Shown: positions 1 to 6,075, numbered from the stretch's first letter. The stretch: 6,226 bases of DNA from Anaerolineaceae bacterium UBA4775 (GCA_002403205.1 DHHJ01000015.1:1-6226); one strand, 5' to 3'. Notes: generated by a model from the sequence alone, not told the origin. Program-made: numbers and translations.

Positions 1-110
1 CTTGCTGCGGGGAGGTTTCATTTTATGCGTTTAATGAATATTAAATGATATCCTCGTCTCAGGGCTAAATATAGGCCTGTCTTTTGAGCGTGCCCGCTTC
101 ACATTGCCCC

Positions 111-139
111 GCTCCTCAAAATTGAGAGGTTTTGAGAGC
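111..139 (+). repeat. Imperfect inverted repeat in the DUF4173 leader
   Basis: GCTC(C)TCAAAA at 111-121 pairs with TTTTGAGAGC at 130-139, with one bulged C at 115 and an 8-base loop (122-129). It lies just upstream of the TATAAT at 149-154, where the -35 contacts would be, so it could be an operator. It could equally be the weak stem of a terminator for a gene left of the window. There is no T-tract after it. It is seen directly; any role is a guess. Confidence 0.35.
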
Positions 140-148
140 AGCCCAGGC

Positions 149-154
149 TATAAT
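149..154 (+). promoter_or_regulatory. Candidate -10 box (TATAAT) for the DUF4173 gene
   Basis: A perfect TATAAT consensus lies about 50 bases before the preferred start codon at 205. Transcription would begin near 161, giving a leader of roughly 44 bases that contains the Shine-Dalgarno at 193-199. No good -35 sits at 17 bases: the two TTGAGA hexamers (122-127 and 132-137) give spacers of 21 and 11. The assignment therefore rests on the -10 alone. Confidence 0.35.
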
Positions 155-192
155 CAGGGTCAGTGGAGCAAGATTCTGCCAACACAACCCAA

Positions 193-199
193 AAGGAGG
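193..199 (+). promoter_or_regulatory. Shine-Dalgarno that fixes the start of the DUF4173 gene
   Basis: AAGGAGG at 193-199 sits 5 bases before ATG 205. A longer reading from GTG 163 is open, but it has no comparable ribosome site and would begin almost at the predicted transcription start. ATG 205 is therefore preferred. Confidence 0.75.
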
Positions 200-204
200 C
201 TCCC

Positions 205-1884
205 ATGACGGAAAATCCATCAAAATTGCTGACAAAAACCCGCCTGGCGCTCAAAAACCCGGCGTTGCCCCTGTTCATCTCACTGGCGATCATGATCATC
301 TTTGACCAGATCAACTGGGAGAGGCAGTTCGGCCTGCAATTCCTGGTCCTGGTCCTGCTGGTGCTGACCGGCCTGCTGATCATGGCCTTTCTCGAAAAAC
401 GACATGCACCCTGGACGTCCTACCTGCTGCTGGTGCCAATCCTGTTTGGTGCCATGATGACTGCCGTTTATGCGGCCGGTGCCACCACCTTCTTTAACGT
501 CGTCCTGGCACTGGCCGGATTGGTATTGCTGGCCATGACCCTGCTGAACGGGCAATGGTTCCGCTACAACGTCCGCGAGGTGCTGATAAGTACCCTGTTG
601 TTGATCCAATCGGCGGTAACCGAGCCGGTCCGGGTGTTGATCGAAAGGGGAAAATCCAATCCCAATCAGCCGGCAAACGAAGAAACAACTACCTGGAAGA
701 GGGTCAGGCCTTACCTGCTGGGCGTATTGCTTGCCCTGCCCCTGCTGATCATCCTGGGCGGCCTGCTGGCCAGTGCCGATATGATCTTCAGGCAAAGCCT
801 CGAGAACATTTTCAACTGGTTCAGAATCGACAACCTGTTTGATGTCATCTTCCGCGCTGCCTACATCGTCATTTTCGGTTACGCGCTGGCAGGGGCTTTC
901 ATCCATGCCCTCACCCACCGTATTGAAAAGCAAGACCTCGGCACCGACAAACCCATCTTTACACCCTTCCTCGGGCATGTGGAGTCCTTCACCGTGCTTT
1001 CGCTGGTCAACCTGCTATTCTTGGGTTTCATCATTGTTCAATTCCGCTACTTCTTTGCCGGTGAAGCCAACATCTCCCTGGATGGGTTCACCTACGCCGA
1101 TTATGCCCGGCGCGGGTTCTTTGAGCTGGTAGCTGTGGCGATCATCAGCCTGGGCCTGCACTACCTGCTGAGCATGTTCACCAAACGGTCCAACCCCGCC
1201 CAAAAGCGGATCTTCTCCGCCCTGGGGTTGCTGCTTTTGCTGCAAGTGGGCACCATGCTCGTCTCTGCGTTTCAACGCCTCAATCTGTACGAAGCAGCTT
1301 ACGGCTTCACCACCTTGCGCACCATCACCCATGTCTTCATGATCTGGCTGGGCGTCCTGCTTGTGGCTGCCGCATTGATGGAAATGCTCAACCAGTTCAA
1401 ACGGCTGGCCCTGGTGTTCTTCCTGGTGCTGTTCGGATTCACGCTAACACTCAACCTGCTCAACGTGGATGGCTTCATTGCACAACGCAATATTGCCCAC
1501 GCGGCAGCCGGTCATCCCCTGGATGCGGCTTACCTCCTGTGGAACCTAGGTGAAGACGGGATCCCCGTTCTATTTGAGCATGTCCAGGACGTAAATACCC
1601 CCGAAAACGTCAAGGAAACGCTCGAAGCCGTCCTGGCCTGCCGGTATGCATACAAAAGCCAGGAAGAAGACCGAGACCATTGGGCCGAATGGCGTCTTTC
1701 GGCAGCGCGGGCCGAAGCGCTCTTCGCGGCAAACAAAAGCGAACTGGAAAGTTACCCCTTTATTGAATGGACGGAAACCCCCGAAGTGTATAACGAGGGA
1801 GAGAGGACCAATCCCACCTTCATCGTCTCGGCCATCTCAGTGAACGGTGAAGAGCTGTGGTGCACCTCCACCGAAGTGAATTGA
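205..1884 (+). CDS. DUF4173 family polytopic membrane protein
   Basis: A 559-residue inner-membrane protein starting at ATG 205 (GTG 163 would add 14 residues). Roughly ten to eleven hydrophobic segments fill residues 15-420, for example around the stretches FLVLVLLVLTGLLIMAFL and VFFLVLFGFTLTLNLLN. Two features fit DUF4173 as I know it: RYFFAG near residue 281, followed by YADYARRGFFEL near 297, and the segment after the last helix starting NVDGFIAQRNIA (about 420) and running to LDAAYLLWNL. The last ~130 residues are soluble and rich in charged residues and tryptophan. No enzymatic motif is visible and the family has no established function, so none is assigned. It is transcribed alone in this window and converges on the permease gene. 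No frameshift is apparent. The family call is fairly sure; orientation and helix count are estimates. Confidence 0.85.
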   Translation: MTENPSKLLTKTRLALKNPALPLFISLAIMIIFDQINWERQFGLQFLVLVLLVLTGLLIMAFLEKRHAPWTSYLLLVPILFGAMMTAVYAAGATTFFNVVLALAGLVLLAMTLLNGQWFRYNVREVLISTLLLIQSAVTEPVRVLIERGKSNPNQPANEETTTWKRVRPYLLGVLLALPLLIILGGLLASADMIFRQSLENIFNWFRIDNLFDVIFRAAYIVIFGYALAGAFIHALTHRIEKQDLGTDKPIFTPFLGHVESFTVLSLVNLLFLGFIIVQFRYFFAGEANISLDGFTYADYARRGFFELVAVAIISLGLHYLLSMFTKRSNPAQKRIFSALGLLLLLQVGTMLVSAFQRLNLYEAAYGFTTLRTITHVFMIWLGVLLVAAALMEMLNQFKRLALVFFLVLFGFTLTLNLLNVDGFIAQRNIAHAAAGHPLDAAYLLWNLGEDGIPVLFEHVQDVNTPENVKETLEAVLACRYAYKSQEEDRDHWAEWRLSAARAEALFAANKSELESYPFIEWTETPEVYNEGERTNPTFIVSAISVNGEELWCTSTEVN

Positions 1885-1921
1885 TACCATTGCCCGCCTG
1901 ACACCCCGAACGGCAATGGTA
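1885..1921. terminator. Perfect 10-bp inverted repeat between convergent genes, possible bidirectional terminator
   Basis: TACCATTGCC at 1885-1894 is exactly complementary to GGCAATGGTA at 1912-1921, with a 17-base loop. It begins at the base right after the TGA of the DUF4173 gene and lies 24 bases past the end of the permease gene on the other strand. The placement suggests transcription termination for both. Neither side has a run of T after the stem and the loop is long, so it is not a canonical intrinsic terminator. It may act with Rho or as an mRNA 3' end stabiliser. Confidence 0.45.
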
Positions 1922-1945
1922 ATCCTGTGCGTTTACTGGCAAGTG

Positions 1946-4297
1946 CTAGTATGGAAAGATCACAGGCAAAAACAACACGCTGACCATGATCACGATCAGC
2001 GAGATCGGCAGCCCATGTTTGATATAATCGCTGAACCGGTAGCTACCGGGCGTCATCACCATGGAGTTGACCGGATGGGCCAACGGGCTGATGAATGAAG
2101 ACGCCAGGGCATAGGACACCCCCAGCAAGAAAGCATGAGGTGAAATGCCGAGGTCGAACGCCGTATTCATCGCAATCGGCGCCATGATCACCGCCAGAAC
2201 CGGGGCGGGCATGACGGTCATGCCCAGGATCACCAGCACCATCATCGCGGCTAATATCGCAGTTGGCCCAAATCTACCCATGGTTTCCACCACAAAATGG
2301 CTCACCATTGCAGCAGCGCCTGTCTCCTGAATGGCGATGCCCAAAGGCAGCATCGCTGCTACCAGGAAGACCGTCCGCCAGTCAATGCTTTCGTAGGCCT
2401 TCTCCATGGTCAGCGCGCCGCTTAACACCATCAGTGCACCCCCAGCAATCGCCGTGATCGCGATGGGCACATCGAAAACGATCGCCGTCAGCACCACGCT
2501 CGCCATGATCGCGGCTGCAAGCGGTGCTTTGGTGATCAACGGCTGCTCCTGGAGGTCCATTTTCAACACCACGAATTCCCGCTCGCGGGCCATGGCTCGC
2601 AAGTTTTCAGCTGTCCCGTAGCAGAGCAGCGCATCTCCGTGCTGCAAGGTTAAGTCGCCTAACCCGCTCCTGAAAGCGCGCTCACCGCGCCAGATTGCCA
2701 GCACAGAAACATGGTATTTTTCTCGAAAACGCGCTGCGCGCAGGGTCTTCCCTGCCAGCGAAGAATAGGGTGAAAGCATCACCTCCACCATCTGAAGCGG
2801 CCCGCTGGACAGTTCCTCCAGGTCATAATCCGCCTTTTTGTCAATTTCCAGTGCTTGCAACCCCCTGAGGATTTCAATATCAAGCGGTCGGCCTTCCACG
2901 ACCAGTTGATCGCCTGCTTGCAAACCCACTTCAGGCCCGGGTAAGTAGTGATCCTCATCCTCTCGTAGAATCCGCAGAACGGAAATACCAAAGGCGGCTC
3001 CCAGGCGGCTTTCAGCCAGAGACTTTCCATCCAGGGACGATCCTTCAGGGATACCCAGAGAGAGCAACCGCTCTTCCAGCAGGTAACTGGTCACAGCCTG
3101 CAAAGTCAGGCGGCGATAGCCCGGGTGCGACGCAAAGGCTTCGATATGTTCATCGCGCCCCTGGATCAGCACCCAATCACCCGGTTGCAGCACAAGATTC
3201 TGTAGATTAGTCCGCCTGACCACCTCACCAAGCCGAATGCCCAGCACGGTCACACCAAAGCGTTGACGCAAGTCGAGCTCTGCAAGCGTCTTTCCGGAAT
3301 ATGACGAGCCCTCGTCAACGCTGAATTCGGCCAATCCCATCCCCCCAGTCAGCAGCATCTCAACCACAGGCCGCTGGTCTTTCACCTCAAGCAGGGGACT
3401 TTGACAAAGCTCGTCGATGCGGTCCAAACGGCCTAAAACGAGCAGTCGATCACCGTCCTCCAAAACCGTTTCGGTCTTCGCACGCACCCGTTGGCCGTTT
3501 TTTCGGCTGATACTCAGCACGGTCAGTTCCAGCAAACGCCCGATCCGGCTCTCAGTGAGGGTCTTCCCGACCAGCGGGTTGCCCTCATGGATGATCAGCG
3601 TGGCGAGCCGCTCCTGCAGGGCATATTGCTCCTGTGGCATGTCGCCATTGACCGGGTCGTCTGCAGACAGCGCCTTAGAAGGATAACGTTCTGGCAGAAA
3701 TCGCCGCCCGATCAGGACCATGTATCCTACACTGATCACCAGGATCAACAGCCCCCCCGGGGCAAAATCGACGATGCTCAGCGGGGTTAGGTTGGCTTCA
3801 ATCATGGCATCACGGACGATCAGGTTGGTTGCGGTGCCGATCAGTAAAATCAAGCCGCCAAGCAGAGACCCGTAGGCCATTGGCAACAGCAAACGTGATG
3901 CAGGCCGCTTGGTGCGGCGGGCAATTTCCAGGGTGATCGGCAGGAACATGGCTGCCACACCGACATTGTTCATCACCGCCGAAAGCAGCGCAGATGCGGT
4001 CATCAGGGTCGCGATCAAACGCCCTTCGCTCTTCCCGGCGAATTTGAGCAGCTGTGCGCCGATCAGGCTGGACACACCCGTCCGGGCCAACCCGGCAGAC
4101 AGGATAAACATCGCCCAGATCACCACCACCGCCGAGTTGCTGAAACCCGATAGCGCCTGGGCTGGCGAAACCAGCCCGGTGAGCGCCAACGCAACCAGCA
4201 CCAACAGGGCCGTCAGGTCCATACGAATCAATCCCGTGGCAAACAGGATGATCGCAATCAGCAAAATGATGGATAAGATCAGGATCTCGAGCGGCAT
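1946..4297 (-). CDS. SLC13/DASS-type permease with four RCK_C (TrkA-C) domains
   Basis: A 783-residue secondary transporter. Relatives move sulfate, dicarboxylates or other anions, usually with Na+; the substrate here cannot be read from sequence. Order: membrane half 1 (about 1-200) with NNVGVAA at 111-117 and IGTATNLIV at 153-161; four cytosolic RCK_C domains at roughly 227-297, 322-388, 409-478 and 503-570; membrane half 2 (about 590-783) with IDWRTVFLVAAMLPLG at 638-653 and the family-typical PGSYRFSDY near 750-758. Each RCK_C carries a G-K-[TS]-L motif (VGKTL, SGKTL, DGKSL, AGKTL) and a late GD-x-L/V-like strand. RCK_C domains bind ligands or ions in K+ channel regulators, so they likely gate transport. 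Where relatives have a second SNT/TNNA-like motif, this protein reads TVMPAPVLAV (694-703). ATG 4297 is supported by GGAG 9 bases upstream. Divergent from the cfa remnant. Confidence 0.9.
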   Translation of the reverse strand: MPLEILILSIILLIAIILFATGLIRMDLTALLVLVALALTGLVSPAQALSGFSNSAVVVIWAMFILSAGLARTGVSSLIGAQLLKFAGKSEGRLIATLMTASALLSAVMNNVGVAAMFLPITLEIARRTKRPASRLLLPMAYGSLLGGLILLIGTATNLIVRDAMIEANLTPLSIVDFAPGGLLILVISVGYMVLIGRRFLPERYPSKALSADDPVNGDMPQEQYALQERLATLIIHEGNPLVGKTLTESRIGRLLELTVLSISRKNGQRVRAKTETVLEDGDRLLVLGRLDRIDELCQSPLLEVKDQRPVVEMLLTGGMGLAEFSVDEGSSYSGKTLAELDLRQRFGVTVLGIRLGEVVRRTNLQNLVLQPGDWVLIQGRDEHIEAFASHPGYRRLTLQAVTSYLLEERLLSLGIPEGSSLDGKSLAESRLGAAFGISVLRILREDEDHYLPGPEVGLQAGDQLVVEGRPLDIEILRGLQALEIDKKADYDLEELSSGPLQMVEVMLSPYSSLAGKTLRAARFREKYHVSVLAIWRGERAFRSGLGDLTLQHGDALLCYGTAENLRAMAREREFVVLKMDLQEQPLITKAPLAAAIMASVVLTAIVFDVPIAITAIAGGALMVLSGALTMEKAYESIDWRTVFLVAAMLPLGIAIQETGAAAMVSHFVVETMGRFGPTAILAAMMVLVILGMTVMPAPVLAVIMAPIAMNTAFDLGISPHAFLLGVSYALASSFISPLAHPVNSMVMTPGSYRFSDYIKHGLPISLIVIMVSVLFLPVIFPY

Positions 4298-4306
4298 TTA
4301 TGATGT

Positions 4307-4310
4307 CTCC
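4307..4310 (-). promoter_or_regulatory. Shine-Dalgarno of the permease gene
   Basis: On the minus strand GGAG (within GTGGAGAC) lies 9 bases before the ATG at 4297. This supports that start over later in-frame ATG codons such as the Met at residue 26. Confidence 0.6.
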
Positions 4311-4330
4311 ACAGGGTAGAAAGGTGCGGC

Positions 4331-4388
4331 TGGTAGGATTATACTCGATTCAGCCTTTCCACCAGGCCAACCTTGGCTCAACCTACCA
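4331..4388. repeat. 7-bp inverted repeat flanking the permease -10 box
   Basis: TGGTAGG at 4331-4337 is exactly complementary to CCTACCA at 4382-4388. Between the arms lie the minus-strand TATAAT (4338-4343) and a small nested palindrome, GCCAA-CC-TTGGC (4366-4377). The arrangement could be an operator pair or simple chance in 200 bases of non-coding DNA. No regulator gene is present in the window. Confidence 0.3.
4338..4343 (-). promoter_or_regulatory. Candidate -10 box (TATAAT) for the permease gene
   Basis: On the minus strand CGAG-TATAAT-CCTACC gives a perfect -10 hexamer about 40 bases before the ATG at 4297. Transcription would start near 4331, leaving a leader of roughly 34 bases that includes the Shine-Dalgarno. 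No recognisable TTGACA occurs 16-18 bases upstream, so the promoter may be activator-dependent or use another sigma factor. Confidence 0.4.
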
Positions 4389-4473
4389 ATCAAACACAAG
4401 TCTCACGAAAAAATTGAACAGCTCTCAACGATTCCGCGTGTTCATGCCTTTACTGTGACCAAATAAGAGAAAG

Positions 4474-4502
4474 TGTGATGAAAAATTAAAGCAAGCATCA
4501 CA
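4474..4502. repeat. TGTGATG/CATCACA inverted repeat before the cfa remnant
   Basis: TGTGATG at 4474-4480 and CATCACA at 4496-4502 are perfect inverted arms separated by 15 bases of A-rich sequence. The right arm ends 14 bases before the inferred ATG at 4517. It could be a regulator site or an RNA hairpin in the leader near the ribosome site. The TGTGA/TCACA arms recall CRP half-sites, but the spacing is far too wide for a CRP operator. Confidence 0.4.
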
Positions 4503-4527
4503 GCAGGGTAAACCCGATGAGCAAATC

Positions 4528-4534
4528 AAAAAAA
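4528..4534 (+). other. A7 run: first frame break in the cfa remnant
   Basis: Seven A bases follow MSKS in the ATG 4517 frame, which then meets TGA at 4571. Adding one A, or a -1 slip on the A-AAA-AAA heptamer, which is correctly phased as TCA AAA AAA, gives MSKSKKIIQGLLETAEI, the expected Cfa N terminus. Mutation, sequencing error or genuine slippage would look identical here. Confidence 0.6.
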
Positions 4535-4903
4535 TCATTCAGGGATTACTGGAGACAGCCGAAATCACCGTGAACGGCGACCAACCTTGGGATATCCAGG
4601 TGCACGATGAACGCTTTTACGACCGGGTGCTCAGGGATGCCTCCCTGGGATTGGGTGAAGCCTATATGGATGGCTGGTGGGACTTCACGGCGATCGACGC
4701 CTTCATCGACCGGGTTCTGCGGGCCAATTTGCGACATGCGGTTGAGAACACCCTGCGGCTGACCTGGCAAGTCCTCAGGGCCAGGCTTTTCAACCGCCAA
4801 TCCACGGCCAGGGCAAGCGAAGTGGCTGAGCGGCATTACACCCTGGGCAATGACCTCTACCGGGCCATGCTCGATAAACGCCTGAACTACACCTGCGCCT
4901 ACT

Positions 4904-4906
4904 GGG
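4904..4906 (+). other. GGG run: second frame break in the cfa remnant
   Basis: The upstream frame reads YTCAYW up to TGG 4903-4905 and then becomes unrelated (AVPGTSPKH) until TGA 4984-4986. The downstream frame reads GSARNLAEAQEAKLVLACRK, as expected after CAYW. One extra G here restores a continuous protein. There is no XXXYYYZ slippery heptamer, which argues for a mutation or error over recoding. Confidence 0.65.
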
Positions 4907-5111
4907 CAGTGCCCGGAACCTCGCCGAAGCACAGGAAGCCAAATTGGTCCTGGCCTGCCGGAAAATTGGTGCCCACGCTGGCATGACCATCCTGGAGCTG
5001 GGCTGCGGGTGGGGCAGCTTTGCCAAATGCGCCGCTGAGAAGTACGGCGCCTCCGTGGTTGGATACAACATCCCAGAACAGCAGGTTGCCCTGGGACATG
5101 AACTGTGCCAG

Positions 5112-5123
5112 GGGCTGCCGGGT
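5112..5123 (+). other. Fusion point between the cfa remnant and the oxidoreductase remnant
   Basis: Up to GLP (5112-5120) the frame reads as Cfa (QQVALGHELCQGLP). From GYAW (5121-5132) it reads as the geranylgeranyl reductase family. GLP is plausible in both parents, so the join may lie in a short stretch they shared. The reading frame continues unbroken across it. Confidence 0.65.
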
Positions 5124-5522
5124 TATGCCTGGTATGTCCCCAAGGCAGAGGGCTACCTGAATGTCGGCATTGGCTGGTCGGCCGCCCGGCTCAGGGCTAA
5201 AGGCCAAACGCTCAATGAACACTGTGTTCGGTTGGTCGCTCACCTGGATCGATCCGGTTTAGTGAGAGGACATACCTTCCAGCCAATGGGCTATAGCTAC
5301 TACCTGCGGGGTAGAGCGCCCCAAGGTCGCCGGGGTAACGCCTTGTTAGTTGGTGACGCACTCGGGCTGGCCACTCGGGACATGGGCGAGGGCATCACTG
5401 CAGTCATCCACAGCGGTCTGCTGGCGGTGCAGGTCATTGTTGAACAGTGCTGTTATACCGTCAGCGCGATCCCCCGCTATTCTCTGCCCTCTCTGCTGCG
5501 TCTGCGCAGGTCAGCTGTCTAA
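5121..5522 (+). pseudogene. C-terminal fragment of a geranylgeranyl-reductase-family FAD-dependent oxidoreductase
   Basis: About 133 residues resembling the last third of NAD(P)/FAD-dependent oxidoreductases of the geranylgeranyl reductase family, which reduce isoprenoid or related lipid double bonds. Visible hallmarks in order: GYAWYVPK (5121 on), NVGIG (5160-5174), LLVGDALGLA with the flavin-contacting GDA at 5352-5360, GEGI (5385-5396) and a following HSGLLA helix. The end, AIPRYSLPSLL, looks like a natural C terminus. The N-terminal Rossmann half with GxGxxG and the substrate region are absent, so FAD cannot be held normally. It continues in frame from the cfa remnant and has no start codon or ribosome site of its own. 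The TAA (5520-5522) overlaps the stop of the opposite hdeD-like gene. The parent was probably a same-strand gene downstream of cfa. Family call moderate to good; pseudogene status inferred. Confidence 0.7.
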
Positions 5523-6067
5523 CGCTCTAAGTTTCGCGCGAATTTTCGCAACCTCAGGCTTAAAATGATGAAGATAATGCCCACAGCCACGGCAAACAAG
5601 CCGATCAGCCAGGCTGCAGCCAGCGCGCCCGTTCCGGGAAAGAAAAACAGCAGAACGCCGATCACGAGGGAAAAAATTCCGTCGAGGAACATGAACCATT
5701 CGCCCTCAATCTCGCGGCGCAGTTGAATGGCGATCAGGATATCCATGATGCCAATCACCACTGCCCATGCTGCGATGAAGTACAGCAGCACCAACCCGGT
5801 GATATTGGGCCAGACAAAGGTCAGCACACCGATCGCAATCCCCAGCACACCGCTGATGATCATCTCCCACCATTGTTTGTTGAGACGGATTGAAACAATT
5901 CCGGCGACAAGGGAAAAGATGCCGTCCAGCAACACATAGGTACCAAACAGGATCAGCAACACCTGTATGGTGATGCGCGGCCAGACCACCGCCAGCACCC
6001 CAAAGACAATCGCAGCCAACCCACGCAGCAAAAACACCCACCATTTATTAACAACCATCTCAATCAT
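5519..6067 (-). CDS. HdeD/DUF308 family membrane protein
   Basis: A 182-residue inner-membrane protein of the length and shape expected for HdeD-like (DUF308) proteins. Six hydrophobic segments form three helix-hairpin repeats marked by GVLAVVWPRIT (about 23-33), GVLTFVWPNIT (80-90) and GVLLFFFPGTG (137-147); LDGIFSL occurs twice (47-53 and 128-134). Short basic stretches (RLNK, QLRRE, LRLRK) separate the pairs, and the tail RKFARNLER is positively charged. In E. coli HdeD is linked to acid resistance at high cell density. The biochemical role of the family is not established, and transfer of that role here is only suggestive. ATG 6067 is chosen because GGAGG lies 8 bases upstream; ATG 6058 (residue 4) is less well placed. 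Its TAG overlaps the end of the opposing cfa/oxidoreductase remnant by 4 bases. Confidence 0.88.
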   Translation of the reverse strand: MIEMVVNKWWVFLLRGLAAIVFGVLAVVWPRITIQVLLILFGTYVLLDGIFSLVAGIVSIRLNKQWWEMIISGVLGIAIGVLTFVWPNITGLVLLYFIAAWAVVIGIMDILIAIQLRREIEGEWFMFLDGIFSLVIGVLLFFFPGTGALAAAWLIGLFAVAVGIIFIILSLRLRKFARNLER

Positions 6068-6075
6068 TTCAAATA

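Larger units (their letters stand above)
4517..5120 (+). pseudogene. cfa: Truncated, frameshifted cyclopropane-fatty-acyl-phospholipid synthase (N-terminal half)
   Basis: Cfa uses S-adenosylmethionine to add a methylene across double bonds of membrane phospholipid acyl chains. The match to the family is strong and follows E. coli Cfa in order: SLGLGEAYMDGWW, ARLFNRQS, HYTLGNDLYRAML, YTCAYW (with the conserved Cys), then the SAM-binding ILELGCGWG (glycine loop at 5001-5015) and SVVGYNIPEQQ. ATG 4517 gives MSKSKK, then drops out of frame at the A7 run 4528-4534; one more A would join it to the main frame (open on its own from GTG 4570 to TGA 4986). A second break lies at GGG 4904-4906; one more G reads TGG GGC and joins the frame holding GCGWG. 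Homology stops near 5120, at about 202 reconstructed residues versus 382 in E. coli, so the rest of the methyltransferase fold and catalytic site is lost. Almost certainly non-functional. Confidence 0.8.

Noticed and set aside
30..45. TTTAAT/ATTAAA inverted repeat at the left edge
   Set aside because: A 6-bp A/T-only stem in an AT-rich leader is expected by chance, and no T-run or gene end is visible beside it.
280..978. Long minus-strand open frame (232 codons) opposite the DUF4173 gene
   Set aside because: Its product is glutamine- and histidine-rich low-complexity sequence typical of the antisense of hydrophobic codons. It lacks a ribosome site and lies wholly inside a well-supported gene.
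3909..4319. 136-codon plus-strand frame opposite the permease start
   Set aside because: It is antisense to conserved transmembrane helices of the permease and shows no recognisable family pattern, so it is a shadow frame.
4474..4502. CRP-type binding site
   Set aside because: The TGTGA and TCACA arms are separated by 19 bases instead of the 6 required for a CRP dimer.
4944..5522. A new bifunctional methyltransferase-reductase enzyme
   Set aside because: Only the SAM glycine loop of one parent and the C-terminal flavin segment of the other are present. Both catalytic cores are incomplete and the upstream part has two frame breaks, so a pseudogene is the simpler reading.
5706..6044. 112-codon minus-strand frame overlapping the hdeD-like gene
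   Set aside because: It is the shifted frame of a repeat-rich membrane gene, with Cys/Trp/Gly-rich nonsense and no ribosome site.
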